Shown: piece after piece, positions 1 to 10,551 of the stretch
Position numbering within the stretch: position 1 is the first letter of the stretch
How the letters are laid out: the number at the start of each line of letters is the position of its first letter
Assembly: GCF_001279525.1 (NCBI RefSeq)
Contig: NZ_LGDY01000103.1
Coordinates: 208,558-272,557, forward strand
Origin: Nocardia sp. NRRL S-836
GTDB lineage: Bacteria; Actinomycetota; Actinomycetes; Mycobacteriales; Pseudonocardiaceae
DNA: 64,000 nt
Reading direction: 5' to 3'
Program-made: the position numbers and the translations under genes
Notes under the pieces: generated by a model
What the model saw: the letters and a program-made list of their open reading frames with translations, nothing else
The model's database searches: none
What the model was told of the DNA's origin: nothing

Positions 1-1856
1 AACGCGACGCCGACCCGTTCCCACCGGTAGCGCGTCGACCAGTCGCCGTCGTCCGCGACCCGCACCCACTGGCCGTTGACCTGGCGCTGCACCTCCAGGA
101 ACGTCCCGTTGCGGTGCAGGTTGTTCTTCGGGTGGCCGGTGACGAACACGGCCGTCACCGTCTCGCCGCGCGCGTAGGACGCCTTGGGGGCGCTGAGGAC
201 GTCGCCGTACCTCTTGTCGGCGGGCTTGTCGTCGAGCACGACACCGGTCTGCAGGTTGAGCTCGGTGAACGGCGGCTTGCCCGGGTTCGGGCCCGCGGGC
301 AGGGCGGTGCCGGCCTTCATCGACGCCGCGAGCTTGCCGAACTCCTGCTGGTAGGCGGGCGTGGTGTTGCGGCCGAAGAGGGTGGAGCCGCCCTCGTACT
401 GCTGTGAGTCGTACTCCTCCGGCGTGGTGATGTACTGGCTGTAGTCGTTGGCGTAGCCCTGGATCAGCACGTTCCGCAGCGGCACGCCCAGTTCGGCGGC
501 CACGGCCTTGCGGATGCGCAGGCCCGCGGTGATCGTGACCTCACCGGGCACCGCGACGAGGTGCAGCTGTCCGATCCGGACGATCTGCAGCGGCACGACG
601 TCCGGCGTCGCACCGATCAGCCCGGTCGGCACGAGCGAGGCTTTGGGGAACTGGCAGTCCCGCAGCCACTGCGGGACCTCCATCTGCAACGGCTCGAACA
701 GCTTCTTCCACGGCGACTGCATGCCCTCGGAGAAGCCGGGGATCGCCGGGCCGTCCTCGACGCTGCCCGCGATGGTCGACGCGCCGACGACGCCGGAACA
801 GGTCGTGCCCGTCTTGCCGTCGGCGGTGAAGCGGCCGTCGACCTGCACGGCCGACATGTCCACGAACCGCATCCGCGCGTCGACACCGCCCGAGACCGCG
901 GCCTGCGGGCCGTTGTAGATCTCCTGCGCCTTGCGGTTCTGGCGCTCGCCGATGACGCGGGCGTTCTCCCACTCGTTCTCGGTGGGGCCGGAACCGGGCC
1001 GCAGGTTGAGGTTCGGCGACATGTCACCGGCGTTGGTGTTCGGGAACGCCGCCACGAAGCCCTTCGCGTCGTCCAGGTACCGCACGCCTTCGTCGTCGTG
1101 CTCCCACCGGTAGGCCGCGTAACCCTTGTTGTCCGGGCTGATCAGCGTGTTGGCGTTGGTGATCGACGTGTTGTGCGTGGCGAACCAGCTGATCGCGCCG
1201 ACGTCATCGCCGGACTGCCGGAACCGCAGCACGGTCATCTGCGGGTCGATGCCCTGCGGGAACGCGGCCCTGTCGGGGTTGCGGTCGAACGCGACGCGCG
1301 AGCGGTTCACCGAGGCGTTGGTCAGCTCGCCGAACCCGAGGCTGATCGAACCCGGCCTGAGGTCCTCGTGCGCCTCGACGACCGACTCGGTGATGCCGTC
1401 GACCACGGCGGCGAGCGCCTGCGGCTGCATGCCGAGGATCGAGAGGTTGTAGGCGAGGTTGTGCGACTGGCCGCCGGGACCGGAGTGCGTGTGTGTCGCG
1501 GACAGCAGCAGGTTCTCGCGGGTGTAGGTGGTGCCGTACCGGGCCTGGAGCTTGGTGAGCACGCCCTCCTGGACCGCGCGGAAGATCATCGCGAGGTCGG
1601 CGTTGACGTACGCGACCCGCTTGTTCGTCGCCCGGTCGACCACGACGTAAGCGCGCGCCCGCAGCCGCTGGTGGATGCCCGTCGTCTTCTGGTCGAACTT
1701 CGAGTAGCCCATCATGCCGTTCTCGGCGGCCGGGCCGGTGACGTCCGAGATGCCCCTGCCGACGAGGTAGGGCTCGGGGTCCGCCCACGCGAACGGGCCG
1801 CTGACCAGGGCCGCTCCCGTCAGTGCCGCGACGACCGTCATGACTGCAGTCCGCAT
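1..1856 (-). CDS. Secreted neutral/alkaline ceramidase (3' end outside window)
   Basis: The 618 residues visible match the neutral (non-lysosomal) ceramidase family, which hydrolyses the amide bond of ceramide to sphingosine and fatty acid. The N-terminus (MRTAVMTVVAALTGAALVSG) is a signal peptide, so the enzyme is exported. Family signatures are present: PYLVGRGISDVTGPAAENGMM near the start, NADLAMIF, and the zinc and active-site segment LLLSATHTHSGPGG around residues 105-118, followed by SWFATHNTS and FPNTNAGDMSPN. The C-terminal beta domain begins in the visible part and runs off the left edge, so the stop is not seen. ATG at 1856 is preceded by GGCGGGGTGGCC. The EamA gene on the same strand ends 26 bases upstream, so cotranscription is possible. 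Confidence 0.9.
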   Translation of the reverse strand, partial: MRTAVMTVVAALTGAALVSGPFAWADPEPYLVGRGISDVTGPAAENGMMGYSKFDQKTTGIHQRLRARAYVVVDRATNKRVAYVNADLAMIFRAVQEGVLTKLQARYGTTYTRENLLLSATHTHSGPGGQSHNLAYNLSILGMQPQALAAVVDGITESVVEAHEDLRPGSISLGFGELTNASVNRSRVAFDRNPDRAAFPQGIDPQMTVLRFRQSGDDVGAISWFATHNTSITNANTLISPDNKGYAAYRWEHDDEGVRYLDDAKGFVAAFPNTNAGDMSPNLNLRPGSGPTENEWENARVIGERQNRKAQEIYNGPQAAVSGGVDARMRFVDMSAVQVDGRFTADGKTGTTCSGVVGASTIAGSVEDGPAIPGFSEGMQSPWKKLFEPLQMEVPQWLRDCQFPKASLVPTGLIGATPDVVPLQIVRIGQLHLVAVPGEVTITAGLRIRKAVAAELGVPLRNVLIQGYANDYSQYITTPEEYDSQQYEGGSTLFGRNTTPAYQQEFGKLAASMKAGTALPAGPNPGKPPFTELNLQTGVVLDDKPADKRYGDVLSAPKASYARGETVTAVFVTGHPKNNLHRNGTFLEVQRQVNGQWVRVADDGDWSTRYRWERVGVA

Positions 1857-1882
1857 GGCCACCCCGCCGAAGTGAATGGGAT

Positions 1883-2743
1883 TCACATTTCGGAAGCCAC
1901 GGTAGGTGATCCAGACCACTTCGAGCAAGTCACGGCGAGTGCGTTCGCGGTGACGACGAGCAAGATTCCGGCCCAGTGGTGCAGGTCTAGCTCCTCGCCG
2001 AGCACCACCAGCCCGGCCAGCGCGGCGAGCACCGGGTGCACGCTCATCGCCAGCCCGAACAGGCGCGCGGGCACCTTGCGCAGCGCGATCACGTCGACCG
2101 CGTAGGGCACGACGCTGCAGAACACGCCGGCACCGACCGCGTACAGGACCGACATCCCGGTCAGCTTCCCGTGCAGCACCAGCAGCACCGCGACCGGCAC
2201 GTAGAGCGTGGCGGACATCGCGGTCGCGACGGCGGGCGCCTGCAGACCGGGCAGCCGGGCCCCGACGAGCCGGTTGAGCAGGATGTACGCGGCCCAGCAG
2301 CCCGCCGCGAGCAGGCCGAGGCCGACACCGAGGTAGTCGCTGCTCGGGCCCGGCAGCACCAGCACGTACACGCCGACCGCCGCGATCAGCACGAACAGCA
2401 CGTCACGGCGCGTGCGCGAGCCCCCCAGCGCCACGGCGAGCGGGCCGAGCACCTCCAGCGTGACGGCGAGACCGAGGCCGATCCGGTCGATCGCGACGTA
2501 CAGGCTGAGGTTCATCGTCGCGAAGACCAGGCCGAGCGCGATCGTCGGCCACCACTGCGCCCAGGTGAAGCGGCGCAGGTTCGGGCGAGCCATCGGCAGC
2601 AGCACGGCGGCGGCCACGAACTGGCGCACGGCGACGACCCCGGCCGGGCCGATCGTGGCGAACGCGTGGGCGCCCACCGCCGCGCCGAGCTGGTTGCTGG
2701 CGGCGCTGGCGGTCATCGTCGCGAACGCCCCGGTGCTCTTCAT
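1883..2743 (-). CDS. EamA/DMT-family exporter (RhtA-like)
   Basis: This is a 286-residue integral membrane protein with about ten hydrophobic helices and two EamA repeats, as in the drug/metabolite transporter superfamily. It resembles the RhtA threonine/homoserine exporter branch (GLGLAVTLEVLGPLAVAL in the first repeat, VPYAVDVIALRKVPARLFGLAMSVHPVLAALAGLVVLGE in the second). The substrate cannot be told from sequence; amino acids or small drugs are usual. A longer reading from 2785 exists, but the ATG at 2743 begins directly before the first helix and has a GGGTGG stretch in front. It is transcribed away from the LysR gene at 2813 and shares a 69-base promoter region with it, so that regulator probably controls it. 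Confidence 0.88.
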   Translation of the reverse strand: MKSTGAFATMTASAASNQLGAAVGAHAFATIGPAGVVAVRQFVAAAVLLPMARPNLRRFTWAQWWPTIALGLVFATMNLSLYVAIDRIGLGLAVTLEVLGPLAVALGGSRTRRDVLFVLIAAVGVYVLVLPGPSSDYLGVGLGLLAAGCWAAYILLNRLVGARLPGLQAPAVATAMSATLYVPVAVLLVLHGKLTGMSVLYAVGAGVFCSVVPYAVDVIALRKVPARLFGLAMSVHPVLAALAGLVVLGEELDLHHWAGILLVVTANALAVTCSKWSGSPTVASEM

Positions 2744-2800
2744 GCCACCCAGCCTGCGGTTCTCCCGGCGCCGCGGGAAATGCACGGGCCGTGTCAGCTA

Positions 2801-2806
2801 TACGCT
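2801..2806 (+). promoter_or_regulatory. -10 element of a probably leaderless LysR transcript
   Basis: TACGCT fits the actinobacterial -10 pattern TANNNT and lies six bases before the ATG at 2813. No Shine-Dalgarno sequence is present, so the mRNA probably starts at the start codon. CAGC and GCTG flank TATAC here (2795-2807) as a small inverted repeat that could be part of a LysR site. Confidence 0.4.
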
Positions 2807-2812
2807 GGACGC

Positions 2813-3661
2813 ATGGATCTGCGGCACGTGCGCGCGTTCGTGGCCGTTGTGGACGCGGGCACGTTCACCGACGCGGCAAGGGAACTGGGTCTCACCCAGG
2901 CGTCGGTGTCGCGCTCGGTGGCCGCGCTGGAGACGACGCTGGGCGTGCGCCTGCTGCAACGATCGACCCGGCACGTCGCGCTCACCGCGGTCGGCACGCA
3001 GGTCCTCGCCGGCGCGCGGCGGGTGCTGGACGAGGTCGCCCACCTGCACCGGATCGCCGCGCAGTCGCTCACCGAGCTGCGCATCGGCTACGCCTGGTCC
3101 GCGCTGGGCAAGCACACCCGGCGCGTGCAGAAGGCCTGGGCCACAGCGCATCCCGGCCTGCCGCTGGTGTTCGTCCAGTCGAACTCGCCCACCGCGGGCC
3201 TCGCCGAGGGCACCGCCGACGTCGCCGTCGTCCGCAGGGCGCTCGACGACCCGCGCTTCGAGACGGCGCTGCTCGGCACCGAACGGCGCTACGGCGTGGT
3301 CGCGACGGACAACCCGTTGGCGCGCAAGCGTTCCCTGGAGCTCGCCGACCTCGCCCGGTACTCGCTCGCGGTGGACGACCGGACCGGGACGACCACACTG
3401 GACCTGTGGCAGCCGGGCACCGCGCCCGCCGTCGTGCGCAACACCCACAGCGTGGACGAGTGGCTGACGCTGATCGCGGCGGGCCAGGCCGTCGGCATGA
3501 CGTCGGAGGCCACCGCGAGCCTCAACCCGCGCCCCGGCGTGGCTTACCGGGCCCTGCGGGACGCGCCGCCGATCGCGGTGTGGCTGGCGTGGTGGAAGGA
3601 CCAGCCACCGCGGCACCTCACCGACCTGATCACGCTGGCGTGCGACGCGTACCGGGTGTGA
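2813..3661 (+). CDS. LysR-family transcriptional regulator
   Basis: A 282-residue LysR-type regulator. Residues 1-60 form the winged helix-turn-helix (LRHVRAFVAVVDAGTFTDAARELGLTQASVSRSVAALE), followed by the linker helix and a periplasmic-binding-like effector domain. It is divergent from the EamA exporter at 1883-2743, which is the classic LysR target arrangement; control of that exporter is inference. The start at 2813 is where the family N-terminus begins and follows a -10 hexamer by six bases. Confidence 0.92.
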   Translation: MDLRHVRAFVAVVDAGTFTDAARELGLTQASVSRSVAALETTLGVRLLQRSTRHVALTAVGTQVLAGARRVLDEVAHLHRIAAQSLTELRIGYAWSALGKHTRRVQKAWATAHPGLPLVFVQSNSPTAGLAEGTADVAVVRRALDDPRFETALLGTERRYGVVATDNPLARKRSLELADLARYSLAVDDRTGTTTLDLWQPGTAPAVVRNTHSVDEWLTLIAAGQAVGMTSEATASLNPRPGVAYRALRDAPPIAVWLAWWKDQPPRHLTDLITLACDAYRV

Positions 3662-3765
3662 GGAAACGTCGCCGGGCCGCACACGTCCTTTGCGCGCACA
3701 AGCAGGTCGTGACGGCCAGGGCCGAGCGGCGAGCTTCGCCTGCCCGCGGTGGTGGCGCGACCCGG

Positions 3766-4665
3766 TCAGGCAGGGGCACTCCGCGCCATCACCTCGTGCA
3801 CCACGGCGATCAGCGCCCTGGTCGCCGCGGTCGGCGCGCGACCGGCCGGGCGGGCCAGCCCGATCGGCCAGCGCAGGTCGGCGCCGGTCACCCGCAGCGT
3901 CGTCACACCCGTTGCGCCACCGAGGATGTAGCCGGGTAAGAGCGCGATGCCCAGGCCGTTGCGCACGAAGTCGACGCCGGTGAAGATGTCCGACATCTCC
4001 AGGGTCACCCGGCGCGGCACGGCGGCGTCGGCGAACGCGCGGTCGGCGACGGCCCGGTTGCCGTAGCCCAGCGGCGAGTCGATGAAGTCCATGCCCGCGA
4101 GCTCCGTGATGGGCACCTCCGTCCGGCGTGCCAGCGGGTGGTCGTCGGGCACCACCAGGTCCATGACCGAGTGCGCCAGCTCGTCGAGGACGATCCCGTC
4201 CGGCACCCCGGCCGGCAGTGAGACGAAGCTGAGGTCGAGCCTGCGGTCCAGCAGCTGCTCGACCAGCCCCGCCGACCCCCCGGTCGCCGCACTCGTGCGC
4301 ACCAGCACGCCGGGGTGGCGGCGGTGGAACTCGCCGAGCAGCGCGGGCAGGTCGATCAACGTCATCGCGGTCAGCGTGCCGATCCGGACAGTGCCGGTGA
4401 GCCCGCCGCTGACCTGCTCGACGGCGTTCCTCGCCTCGGTGGCGGCGTCCAGCACCGCCTGCGCCTTCGGCAGCAGCGCCTCACCCGCGTCGGTCAGCAG
4501 CACCCGCTTGGAGTTGCGGTCGAGCAGGGTCGCGCCGAGCTCCCGTTCGAGGGTCTTGATCGCCGCCGACACCGCCGACTGCACCACGTGCACGCGCGCA
4601 GCGGCACGGGTGAAGTTGCCCTCCTCCGCGACCGCGACGAAATATTCCAGCTGACGCAGGTCCAC
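3766..4665 (-). CDS. LysR-family transcriptional regulator
   Basis: A complete 299-residue LysR-type regulator: DNA-binding domain at residues 1-60 (LRQLEYFVAVAEEGNFTRAAARVHVVQSAVSAAIKTLER) and effector-binding domain to the end. Translation begins at GTG 4665; GATACT lies seven bases upstream on the minus strand with no ribosome-binding site, which suggests a leaderless message. It is divergent from the MFS exporter at 4748, and the 82-base space between holds a direct repeat that may be its operator. The 104 bases between its stop and the LysR gene ending at 3661 show only a small hairpin. Confidence 0.92.
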   Translation of the reverse strand: MDLRQLEYFVAVAEEGNFTRAAARVHVVQSAVSAAIKTLERELGATLLDRNSKRVLLTDAGEALLPKAQAVLDAATEARNAVEQVSGGLTGTVRIGTLTAMTLIDLPALLGEFHRRHPGVLVRTSAATGGSAGLVEQLLDRRLDLSFVSLPAGVPDGIVLDELAHSVMDLVVPDDHPLARRTEVPITELAGMDFIDSPLGYGNRAVADRAFADAAVPRRVTLEMSDIFTGVDFVRNGLGIALLPGYILGGATGVTTLRVTGADLRWPIGLARPAGRAPTAATRALIAVVHEVMARSAPA

Positions 4666-4685
4666 ACCAGCGAGTATCTCAGAAA

Positions 4686-4726
4686 GTGATGATCACGAGC
4701 AGCAACTTTCGTTGGACGTGATGATC
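4686..4726. promoter_or_regulatory. Direct repeat GTGATGATC between LysR and MFS genes
   Basis: GTGATGATC occurs at 4686-4694 and again at 4718-4726, 32 bases apart (about three helical turns). The first copy runs into CACGAG and the second into GCGCGAG. The first also contains the palindrome TGATCA. The spacing puts both on one DNA face, as expected for LysR tetramers. Confidence 0.4.
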
Positions 4727-4747
4727 GCGCGAGCGCAGGGTGGTGGC

Positions 4748-5992
4748 ATGTCAATGCTCCTCGACGCACCGGCCGCCCGCCCGGCCACCAGCAGGCCCCA
4801 CGGGCGGGGCTTCTGGGCCGTCGCCTTCGCGTTCCTCGTCTCCATGGCCTACTCGACCGTCCCCTCCCCGCTCTTCCCGCTCTACGTGGCCCGTGAAGGC
4901 CTGTCGACCTTCGCCGTCACCGTCGTGTTCGCCGCCTTCGCGGCCGGCGTCGTGATCAGCCTCGTGCTCGCGGGCCACGTCTCGGACTGGGTGGGCCGCA
5001 AGAAGATCCTGCTCCCCGCGCTCGGCCTGGAGATCGTCTCCGCCGCGCTGTTCCTGACGAGCACGGCCCTGCCCGTCCTGGTGGTCGCCCGCGTGGTCAA
5101 CGGCCTGGGCGTGGGCATGATCGCCGCGACCGCCACCGCCTACCTGCACGACCTGCACACGCGGCACCGCCCCGGCGCCTCACCCCGCCGGTTCGAGGTC
5201 GTCTCCACGGCCGCGAACATCGGCGGCCTCGGCATCGGCGCCCTGCTCGCCGGCGCGCTCGCGCAGTACTCGGCCACCCCGCTGAGCACCCCGTACGTCG
5301 TGCTGGCCGCACTGCTCGCCGTCGCCGTCGTCGCCGTCGCGCTGACCCCGGAAACCGTCGTGCGACAACGGGTGTCCTACCGTCCACAACGGATCAGCGC
5401 GGACCACGGCGACCGCAGGACCTACTTCGCCGCGGCGGCCGGAGCGGTCTCCTCGTTCGCGGTGTTCGGCGTGTTCTCGTCGGTCTCCACGGGTTTCGTG
5501 GCAGGCGAGCTGCACCACCCGTCACGCACGCTGGCCGGCCTGGTCGTGTTCACGGTGTTCGGCGGCGCCGCCCTCGCACAGACCGCGACCGGCGGCCTCT
5601 CCCTCACCGCCCGGCGCGCCACCGGCCTCGGCGGCCAGGCGGCCGGCGTGCTGCTGGTCGTGGCCGGCATGCACACGACGAGCCTGGCGTTGTTCCTGCT
5701 CGGCGGCGCGATCGCCGGGGTGGGCGCGGGCGTGCAGTTCAAGGCCTCGGTCGGCGCGGTCGCGGCGATGGCGGCCCCCGCACGCCGCGGGGAAGCCCTG
5801 GCGAGCCTGTTCTTCATCGCCTACCTGGGCATGAGCCTGCCGTCGCTGTCGATCGGCCTCGCCACCCGCTACGTCGCACCCACCACCGCGATGACGTGGT
5901 TCGCCGCGGCCCTGCTCGTGCTGCTCGGCGCGGTGGCGGCACTCAGTCGACGTGCAGCAGGACCGGGTGCCGCACGTCCCGCGGGCAGGTGA
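4748..5992 (+). CDS. MFS transporter
   Basis: A 414-residue major facilitator protein with twelve predicted membrane segments. The loop 2-3 motif is clear (GHVSDWVGRKKILLPALGLE), as is the fourth-helix RVVNGLGVGM region. Its closest look is to proton-driven sugar or drug efflux proteins; the substrate is not readable. ATG 4748 follows CAGGGTGG; an ATG 36 bases earlier would add a non-hydrophobic leader and is less likely. Its 3' end overlaps the convergent DUF1963-like gene by 50 bases. The divergent LysR gene at 3766-4665 is the probable regulator. Confidence 0.9.
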   Translation: MSMLLDAPAARPATSRPHGRGFWAVAFAFLVSMAYSTVPSPLFPLYVAREGLSTFAVTVVFAAFAAGVVISLVLAGHVSDWVGRKKILLPALGLEIVSAALFLTSTALPVLVVARVVNGLGVGMIAATATAYLHDLHTRHRPGASPRRFEVVSTAANIGGLGIGALLAGALAQYSATPLSTPYVVLAALLAVAVVAVALTPETVVRQRVSYRPQRISADHGDRRTYFAAAAGAVSSFAVFGVFSSVSTGFVAGELHHPSRTLAGLVVFTVFGGAALAQTATGGLSLTARRATGLGGQAAGVLLVVAGMHTTSLALFLLGGAIAGVGAGVQFKASVGAVAAMAAPARRGEALASLFFIAYLGMSLPSLSIGLATRYVAPTTAMTWFAAALLVLLGAVAALSRRAAGPGAARPAGR

Positions 5993-6692
5993 AGATGGTG
6001 AGGTTGCCCTCCCGGCCGAACTCCCACTCGACGTTGTCACCGGAGGGTTCATGGGTGCCGAGCGACACCATCTGCCGCAACGCGGTGCCGCACTGCGCGC
6101 ACTCGAACTCGATCGGACCGGTCTGCCACCACGCCGTCCAGCCGCCGATCTTCGTGCCGCTCGACGTCTCCGGCCAGTCGGCGTCCCGCAGTTCCTCCGG
6201 CCGCTCGAACGGGCGCGCGTACTCGGTGATCCTGACCGGCTCCAGCACGGTGACCGTGGGCGTGTAGATCTCCTCCTGCAGTGACGGCTGCGGCTCCTCC
6301 TCGATCAGCTCGACCACCGCGGCGGAGTCGCGCCAGACGAGGCGCACGTCCGGCCCGTAGGCGTGGTCCAGGTCGTGGTGGAGGGTGCACAGGAACACCT
6401 GCAGCACATCGGTGCCGTCCGGGAACGGCAACTCCGGGAAGTCGCGCCGGTAGAGCTGCACGGCGCCGACGAACGGCATCCCCACACCCGCGATGTCCGC
6501 ACCGGGCACCCCGGGCGACCTCCGGTCGTGAGCGGTCCCGTCGCACCACGGCCACGGCTCGTCGATCGGCCACAGCACCGGGCCGCCGATGTGGCTGTCG
6601 GCGTCCGTCGGGTCGCCCGCCAGCGGGTTGAGGAGCACGGCGGGCCTGGCCCACTCAGCCTTGGTCGACACAAGCGGGAAGGCTAGTGGCAC
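5943..6692 (-). CDS. DUF1963/YwqG-like protein with a zinc-ribbon pair
   Basis: A 249-residue soluble protein of unknown function. It has the layout of DUF1963 (YwqG-type) proteins: GGPVLWPIDEPWPWC near residue 36, a long beta-rich middle part, and KIGGWTAWWQ around residue 185, which is the family's most recognisable segment. A CAQC pair follows and a second cysteine (FTCPRD) is near the C-terminus, suggesting a metal-binding site. The gene converges on the MFS gene, sharing 50 bases. The translation start is uncertain because no good ribosome-binding site is seen near 6692. Confidence 0.65.
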   Translation of the reverse strand: MPLAFPLVSTKAEWARPAVLLNPLAGDPTDADSHIGGPVLWPIDEPWPWCDGTAHDRRSPGVPGADIAGVGMPFVGAVQLYRRDFPELPFPDGTDVLQVFLCTLHHDLDHAYGPDVRLVWRDSAAVVELIEEEPQPSLQEEIYTPTVTVLEPVRITEYARPFERPEELRDADWPETSSGTKIGGWTAWWQTGPIEFECAQCGTALRQMVSLGTHEPSGDNVEWEFGREGNLTIFTCPRDVRHPVLLHVD

Positions 6693-6731
6693 GGGGGTAA
6701 CGGCAACGGGCCCGTCTCCGACTCCGCAGGT

Positions 6732-7229
6732 ATGAGGTTCTTGATCACCCCCGTGCTCCTCGCCGTCCTCGCGACGGGCTGCACGTCGGAGGTCACCGGT
6801 TCCGGTTCGGGCACCGCGGCGACCACCACCACTGCATCGACCACCGCATCGACCACTGCGTCGACCACTGCGGAGACCGACCGGCCCGACACCCCGACCA
6901 CGACGGCCGGCAGGACCACCGCCCTCGACGGGGTGCCTCCCGAGCAGTACGAGAGCCTGCCCTCCCAGTTCTGCGACCGGCCCTTCCCCGGCGCGCAGGG
7001 CAAGCCGATGCTGGCCGTCGTCGTGGAGACCCCGAAGGGACGGCTGAACTGCGACCAGGCCGGAGCCGTGCTGGCCGACTACTACGTCCAGCGCCGGGAG
7101 CCGATGTCCGGCATGCCGCCGGTCGAGATCGGGACGATGTCGTGCAACCAGGTCGCCGAGGGCATCCTGCCCCAGGTCGTGTGCGCCGACGCGGAGAACG
7201 TCGTCTACTCGATGTGGCCGCAGACCTGA
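6732..7229 (+). CDS. Small lipoprotein with Thr-rich linker
   Basis: A 165-residue secreted lipoprotein. The signal peptide (MRFLITPVLLAVLATGC) ends in a lipobox with Cys17. A Thr/Ser-rich linker encoded by a 12-base tandem repeat follows, then a domain of about 90 residues with four cysteines (FCDRPF, LNCDQA, MSCNQV, VVCADA) that could form two disulfides. The end (NVVYSMWPQT) is shared with the reading at 10106-10310, so the family exists in at least two copies here. The fold is not one I recognise; the pattern GRLNCDQAxxVLxDYYxQR recalls small periplasmic proteins common in actinomycetes. Confidence 0.75.
   Translation: MRFLITPVLLAVLATGCTSEVTGSGSGTAATTTTASTTASTTASTTAETDRPDTPTTTAGRTTALDGVPPEQYESLPSQFCDRPFPGAQGKPMLAVVVETPKGRLNCDQAGAVLADYYVQRREPMSGMPPVEIGTMSCNQVAEGILPQVVCADAENVVYSMWPQT
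6828..6875 (+). repeat. 12-bp tandem repeat in the lipoprotein linker
   Basis: Four consecutive 12-base units (consensus ACCACTGCGTCG, the last diverging at its end) encode Thr-Thr-Ala-Ser repeats. In-frame change in copy number would only alter linker length. Confidence 0.8.
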
Positions 7230-7279
7230 CGCGTGCGGTGCGGACGGGGTGACGAGCCGCAGTCACGTCCGCAGCACCT

Positions 7280-7648
7280 TCACATCCCCCGTTCCCGAGC
7301 GGCCGCGTCGATCACCTCGTCCAGCACGGCACGGGAGGTGTGCAGGTCGGCGATCATCCGGTCGATGCGCGCGCGTTCGTCCTCCAGCTCCGCGACCAGC
7401 CGCGGTGTCGCGACCTCGGACGGACCGCCGTCGGCGTCCCGCAGGCAGGGCAGCATGCGCGCGATCTTCTTGCTGTGCAGGCCCGCCGCGAACAGCTCCT
7501 GGATCCGGATCACCCGGTCGACGGCGCTCTCCTGGTACTCGCGGTGCCCACCGGACGTCCGTGCCGGCACGAGCAGGCCCTGCTGCTCGTAGTAGCGCAA
7601 CGACCGTTCGCTCACGCCCGTGCGCTGGGCCAGCTCACCGATGCGCAT
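7280..7648 (-). CDS. MerR-family transcriptional regulator
   Basis: A 122-residue MerR-type regulator. The N-terminal winged helix is intact (MRIGELAQRTGVSERSLRYYEQQGLLVPARTSGGHREY), followed by the dimerisation coiled coil (LVAELEDERARIDRMIADLHTSRAVLDEVI). There is no metal-binding cysteine pattern and no long effector domain, so it belongs to the short-tailed group that often controls oxidoreductase or hydrolase genes. The start at 7648 is where the family begins and has GGGGGAA upstream. It is divergent from the deacetylase at 7710, with a matching operator between them. Confidence 0.92.
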   Translation of the reverse strand: MRIGELAQRTGVSERSLRYYEQQGLLVPARTSGGHREYQESAVDRVIRIQELFAAGLHSKKIARMLPCLRDADGGPSEVATPRLVAELEDERARIDRMIADLHTSRAVLDEVIDAAARERGM

Positions 7649-7670
7649 CGCGATTTCCCCCGCCGAAAGG

Positions 7671-7703
7671 CTTGAACTTGACATTGGTGTCAACTTCTAC
7701 CTT
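7671..7703 (+). promoter_or_regulatory. MerR-type operator/promoter upstream of the deacetylase
   Basis: An inverted repeat with arms GAACTTGACA (7674-7683) and TGTCAACTTC (7688-7697) around TTGG pairs at nine of ten positions. It lies between TTGAAC (7672-7677) and the -10 TACCTT (7698-7703), an overlong 20-base spacer typical of MerR-activated promoters. The ATG at 7710 follows the -10 by six bases, so the message is probably leaderless. Confidence 0.75.
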
Positions 7704-7709
7704 CGCACC

Positions 7710-10047
<2,338 letters not shown>

Positions 10048-10062
10048 CGTTCTCCACGCACA

Positions 10063-10103
10063 CCGGCGGGGTGAGCGGGCGATCAGCCCACCCACCCCGT
10101 CGG
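10063..10103 (+). terminator. Hairpin terminator after argG
   Basis: GGGGTG...GGGC pairs with GCCC...CACCCC around GATCA, extended by CCG/CGG at the base. It has no T tract, which is usual for high-GC actinomycetes, and sits between argG and the convergent lipoprotein-like fragment, so it can act in both directions. Confidence 0.6.
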
Positions 10104-10105
10104 CG

Positions 10106-10318
10106 TCAGGTCTGCGGCCACATCGAGTAGATGACGTTGTCGGCGTCGGCGCACACGACCTGGGGCAGGACCGCCTCGACGGTCTGGTTGCACGACATCG
10201 GCCCGATCTCCAGCGGCGGCAGGTTCAGCGTCGGCTCACGGCGCTGGGCGTAGTAGTCGAACAGCACGGCCGCGGCCTGGTCGCAGGTCAGCCTGCCCTG
10301 CACGGTCGGTGCCGGCCG
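10106..10318 (-). pseudogene. Truncated copy of the 6732-7229 lipoprotein domain
   Basis: The minus strand encodes GRLTCDQAAAVLFDYYAQRR, PPLEIGPMSCNQ, LPQVVCADADNV and YSMWPQT, closely matching the C-terminal half of the lipoprotein at 6732-7229. Upstream of position 10318 the similarity stops: there is no signal peptide, lipobox or Thr-rich linker, and the open reading continues as unrelated sequence to 10504, running under the NPP1 promoter region. The first cysteine pair partner (FCDRPF) is missing. It is most simply a 5'-truncated duplicate, though a short protein started at a GTG near 10311 cannot be ruled out. Confidence 0.6.
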
Positions 10319-10551
10319 CGCGATCGTCGCCGGCGGCCGTCGACCGCGTTGCGGGACCTCGACGTCTCGACCCGCCGACGCACCGCACCCTGGACAGATG
10401 GGAGCGCGGCCACGGGACGTGATCGATTCCGTCCCGGTCTGTGAATTTCCCGGACGGAGAAGATTCGGCGAACAACCTGGACGTGAACGCAGTTCATGTA
10501 CCACCTTCTGCCTCGCAAGCCTCTCCCCTGCTCCCGGAATCGAGGCCCCTG

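Noticed and set aside
561..2105. Long plus-strand open frame opposite the ceramidase gene
   Set aside because: Its arginine- and alanine-rich product has no motif, and the minus strand encodes a clear ceramidase with signal peptide over the same bases.
6828..6875. CRISPR-like or phase-variable repeat
   Set aside because: Units are 12 bases, contiguous and in frame; they encode a linker, so copy-number change would not switch the gene off.
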